Shown: positions 26,125-27,945 of the stretch, one piece after another | Numbering within the stretch: the stretch's first letter is position 1 | Layout: each line of letters begins with the position of its first letter | From: Thalassotalea_E sp964620605 | GTDB lineage: Bacteria; Pseudomonadota; Gammaproteobacteria; Enterobacterales; Alteromonadaceae | Assembly (NCBI GenBank): GCA_964620605.1 | Contig: CAZUHQ010000044.1 | Span: 1-27,945 of the forward strand | Length of the DNA: 27,945 nt | Reading direction: 5' to 3' | Notes under the pieces: model-generated | The model's database searches: none | What the model was told of the DNA's origin: nothing | Seen by the model: the letters and a program-made list of their open reading frames with translations, nothing else | Translations under genes and position numbers: made by a program

Positions 26125-26550
26125 TTACGGTTTGATGCCATCTTCATTTATCCATCCATTTAAATTTAAGGTTAAAGGTAAGTCTCGATACGTGCCTTCT
26201 AACTTATGAGGAAAAACAAAGCCTTTATTATTAAAAGTAATTTTTTGTGGTTGAAAAAATAAATATTCAACTTCTACCGATTTTAATACCCTTTCATTGT
26301 TTTGTTCGCTTAAAACAATTCGTTTACCTGCAACAATAAAATTTAACTCTTTACCGCTCGCATATGCTTGATAACTAATTTGTTTTAACCAATTCTTAAT
26401 AGAAAGTAATTCGCTTTTAGCTTCTGCTTTTTCCATCCCCCTGATAGTTAGCGGCCCAACAACTCCCATGATTAGAGAAACAATAACCATCACAATCATA
26501 AGTTCAACTAATGTATAGCCGAAATACTGCTGCAACTTAATATTAGTCAT
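26125..26550 (-). CDS. gspH: Type II secretion pseudopilin, GspH/FimT-like
   Basis: A 141-residue pseudopilin with cleavage after Gly11 (YFG | YTLVELMIVMVIVSLIMG) and Glu at +5. The mature domain (SELLSIKNWLKQISYQAYASG, then LNFIVAGKRIV) and the C-terminal strand pattern (ITFNNKGFVFP; LTLNLNGW) resemble GspH/FimT. It lacks the C-terminal calcium-binding Asp/Gly motif expected of the major pseudopilin GspG. Because it occupies the place after gspF where gspG normally lies, it could also act as the shaft subunit. It starts 11 bases after gspF. Confidence 0.75.
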   Translation of the reverse strand: MTNIKLQQYFGYTLVELMIVMVIVSLIMGVVGPLTIRGMEKAEAKSELLSIKNWLKQISYQAYASGKELNFIVAGKRIVLSEQNNERVLKSVEVEYLFFQPQKITFNNKGFVFPHKLEGTYRDLPLTLNLNGWINEDGIKP

Positions 26551-26561
26551 GCTCAGTTCCG

Positions 26562-27764
26562 CTATAGTCCTAGCTCGTTGATTGAGACCATACTCATCAA
26601 CATAACAACTACAACGCCACCAACGAAGCCCCCCATAAATAATATCATCAAAGGTTCTAAAAGGGTTGTCATTCGCTCAGTCCAACTTTCAAACTCTTTT
26701 CGAGATCTGTTAGCAATTTCTTCAAACACTCGTTCTAATTTTCCTGATTCTTCACCAACTTCTAGCAAAGAGACAAAAAAATCAGGATACAAAGACGTCT
26801 GTTTTAATGCTGGAGTTAATGCACTCCCACTCTTAACTTTTGCTCTAGCTACATCCATTTCACGTTGCAATATTTTATTTTTAATATTACCGGCCGATAA
26901 TTCCATTGCACGATCTATTTGCACTCCTGCTTTAACCATTAAGGCTAAGCCACTATTAAAACGAATTCGCTCAACTGTCACTATGGCTTTTCTAAATAGA
27001 GAAAATTTTAAGCTTATTGTCTGCCACCAATTAATAAAGCCCGGCTTTCTTGCAGCATTAATCAAGAAAAAAACCGCCGTCACTATCCCTATTAATAGCA
27101 GCCCTTGATAATTTATCATCCACTCACTAGTTGCTAGCATCATTTGTGTATACCAAGGTAGTTCATTAATATCACTAAACATCGATGACATTTTGGGAAT
27201 AATAAAATTAAAAATAAAGAAAATAGCAAGAATACAGACGAAAAATATTACCATGGGATAGGCTAGTGAGCTGACTATTTTACGTTGCAAGTCACGTCTA
27301 AATTTTAAGTCTTTAGCTAAACCATCAAAAATTTCACTTAAGTTACCCGACGCTTCACCAAGTTCAATTAAATTACAATAAAGAGGATCAAAAACATCAC
27401 CATGCTCTTTAATTGATTCAGACAAACTTTTCCCTTTTTTAAGATCTGAACTAATACTGGCAAGCATTTTAGCTAAAGCAGGTTTCGCTTTGGTTTTGCG
27501 AATTATATCGATCCCTTTATCAATACGAACACCGGATTCGAGCAACAGACTTAGTTCAGCTGTTAAGAACTCCAGATCGGATAATGAAACCTTACGATTA
27601 AAATTAAAAATTGATTTATCGCTTTTTGTAAGCACTTTTACTTCTGTTGGTAGTAACAGCTGTTTTTTTAGCAAATGCAGTGCATCAGCTTTATCCTGTG
27701 CATCAATTTGACCGTCCACTTTACCACCTGACTGGTCATACGCTTTATAAGAAAAAGTTGGCAT
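26562..27764 (-). CDS. gspF: Type II secretion inner-membrane platform protein GspF
   Basis: A 400-residue polytopic protein with the standard beginning MPTFSYKAYDQSGGKVDGQI and two repeated cytoplasmic T2SSF domains (about 70-190 and 270-390). Each has the LLxSGVxIxxAI-like and GExSGxLxxxF signatures (LLLESGVRIDKGIDII / LGEASGNLSEIF; LMVKAGVQIDRAMEL / VGEESGKLERVF). Three membrane helices lie near 170-190, 220-235 and 370-390. GspF is the core of the platform that turns with GspE-driven pseudopilus growth. Its ATG lies five bases after the gspE stop, and the last gspE codons supply an AGGT ribosome binding site. The sequence is complete and normal in length. Confidence 0.95.
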   Translation of the reverse strand: MPTFSYKAYDQSGGKVDGQIDAQDKADALHLLKKQLLLPTEVKVLTKSDKSIFNFNRKVSLSDLEFLTAELSLLLESGVRIDKGIDIIRKTKAKPALAKMLASISSDLKKGKSLSESIKEHGDVFDPLYCNLIELGEASGNLSEIFDGLAKDLKFRRDLQRKIVSSLAYPMVIFFVCILAIFFIFNFIIPKMSSMFSDINELPWYTQMMLATSEWMINYQGLLLIGIVTAVFFLINAARKPGFINWWQTISLKFSLFRKAIVTVERIRFNSGLALMVKAGVQIDRAMELSAGNIKNKILQREMDVARAKVKSGSALTPALKQTSLYPDFFVSLLEVGEESGKLERVFEEIANRSRKEFESWTERMTTLLEPLMILFMGGFVGGVVVVMLMSMVSINELGL

Positions 27765-27769
27765 ATATA

Positions 27770-27945
27770 CTAACCTGCAACCCGAACAACTTCTTCTATC
27801 GTAGTTAAGCCATTCAACGCCTTATAAAAACCATCCTCTAACAAAGTTCTTCGCCCTAACTCCGCATTATGCGCTTTAGCTTTAGCAATAAAGTCAGCAT
27901 CTTTAGGCGTCACCTTAATTTCATCATCACAACGTAAATACTCAG
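27770..27945 (-). CDS. gspE: Type II secretion ATPase GspE, C-terminal 57 residues (cut by window edge)
   Basis: The visible end reads ..ELGRRTLLEDGFYKALNG, then LTTIEEVVRVAG before TAG (27770-27772). This is the conserved C-terminus of GspE/PilB-family secretion ATPases (LxxDGLxKALxGxTTIEEVLRV). The rest of the gene, with Walker A and B and the metal-binding CxxC region, lies outside the window. The ATPase powers pseudopilin assembly on the cytoplasmic face. It directly precedes gspF and belongs to the same operon. Confidence 0.9.
   Translation of the reverse strand, partial: EYLRCDDEIKVTPKDADFIAKAKAHNAELGRRTLLEDGFYKALNGLTTIEEVVRVAG

Noticed and set aside
26578..27108. Plus-strand open frame of 176 codons opposite gspF
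   Set aside because: Antisense shadow of a clearly conserved gene; its translation looks like low-complexity noise.

Overview
The window looks like chromosome of an AT-rich marine gammaproteobacterium, probably Alteromonadales (Colwellia, Thalassotalea or Pseudoalteromonas type). This is inferred from base composition, from type II secretion (Gsp) proteins of gammaproteobacterial style, and from a polysaccharide locus rich in sulfotransferases. No rRNA, tRNA, CRISPR array, transposase or integrase was seen.

Layout. (1) 10-496: a small lipoprotein gene whose signal peptide is thrown out of frame by a heptanucleotide repeat. (2) 563-7373, minus strand: a Wzy-type surface polysaccharide cluster with a polymerase, a Wzz chain-length regulator, three glycosyltransferases, a membrane-anchored lyase-like protein and a sulfotransferase. 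(3) 7512-12289, plus strand: an AT-rich block with a glycosyltransferase, an asparagine-synthase-like gene broken by one in-frame TGA, a Wzx flippase and another sulfotransferase. (4) 12359-17113, minus strand: a TPR protein with an unrecognised C-terminal domain, a periplasmic FKBP-type prolyl isomerase with a duplicated N-terminal domain, and a TPR-sulfotransferase. (5) 17565-19298, minus strand: a 577-residue exported protein with the character of an S-layer subunit. It has a strong ribosome binding site, a long structured leader, a candidate promoter and a strong terminator. (6) 19686-27945, minus strand: a compact type II secretion operon in the order E (partial) - F - H - I - J - K - L - M - C-like - D, ending directly upstream of the S-layer-like gene.

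How the parts may work together (inference). The Gsp operon builds an inner-membrane platform, a pseudopilus and an outer-membrane secretin. The abundant protein encoded immediately downstream is the obvious candidate cargo. The FKBP protein could assist its folding in the periplasm, and the TPR-sulfotransferase and the polysaccharide genes could build or modify the glycan it sits on. Dedicated type-II-like secretion genes beside S-layer genes are known in Aeromonas. An S-layer protein called Slr4 has been described in Pseudoalteromonas tunicata and is the first comparison to make. The most noteworthy signals are this linked S-layer/secretion/maturation module, the leader of the S-layer-like gene (two 18-bp near-palindromes and two competing hairpins), the heptanucleotide frameshift at 455-480, and the in-frame TGA at 9702.
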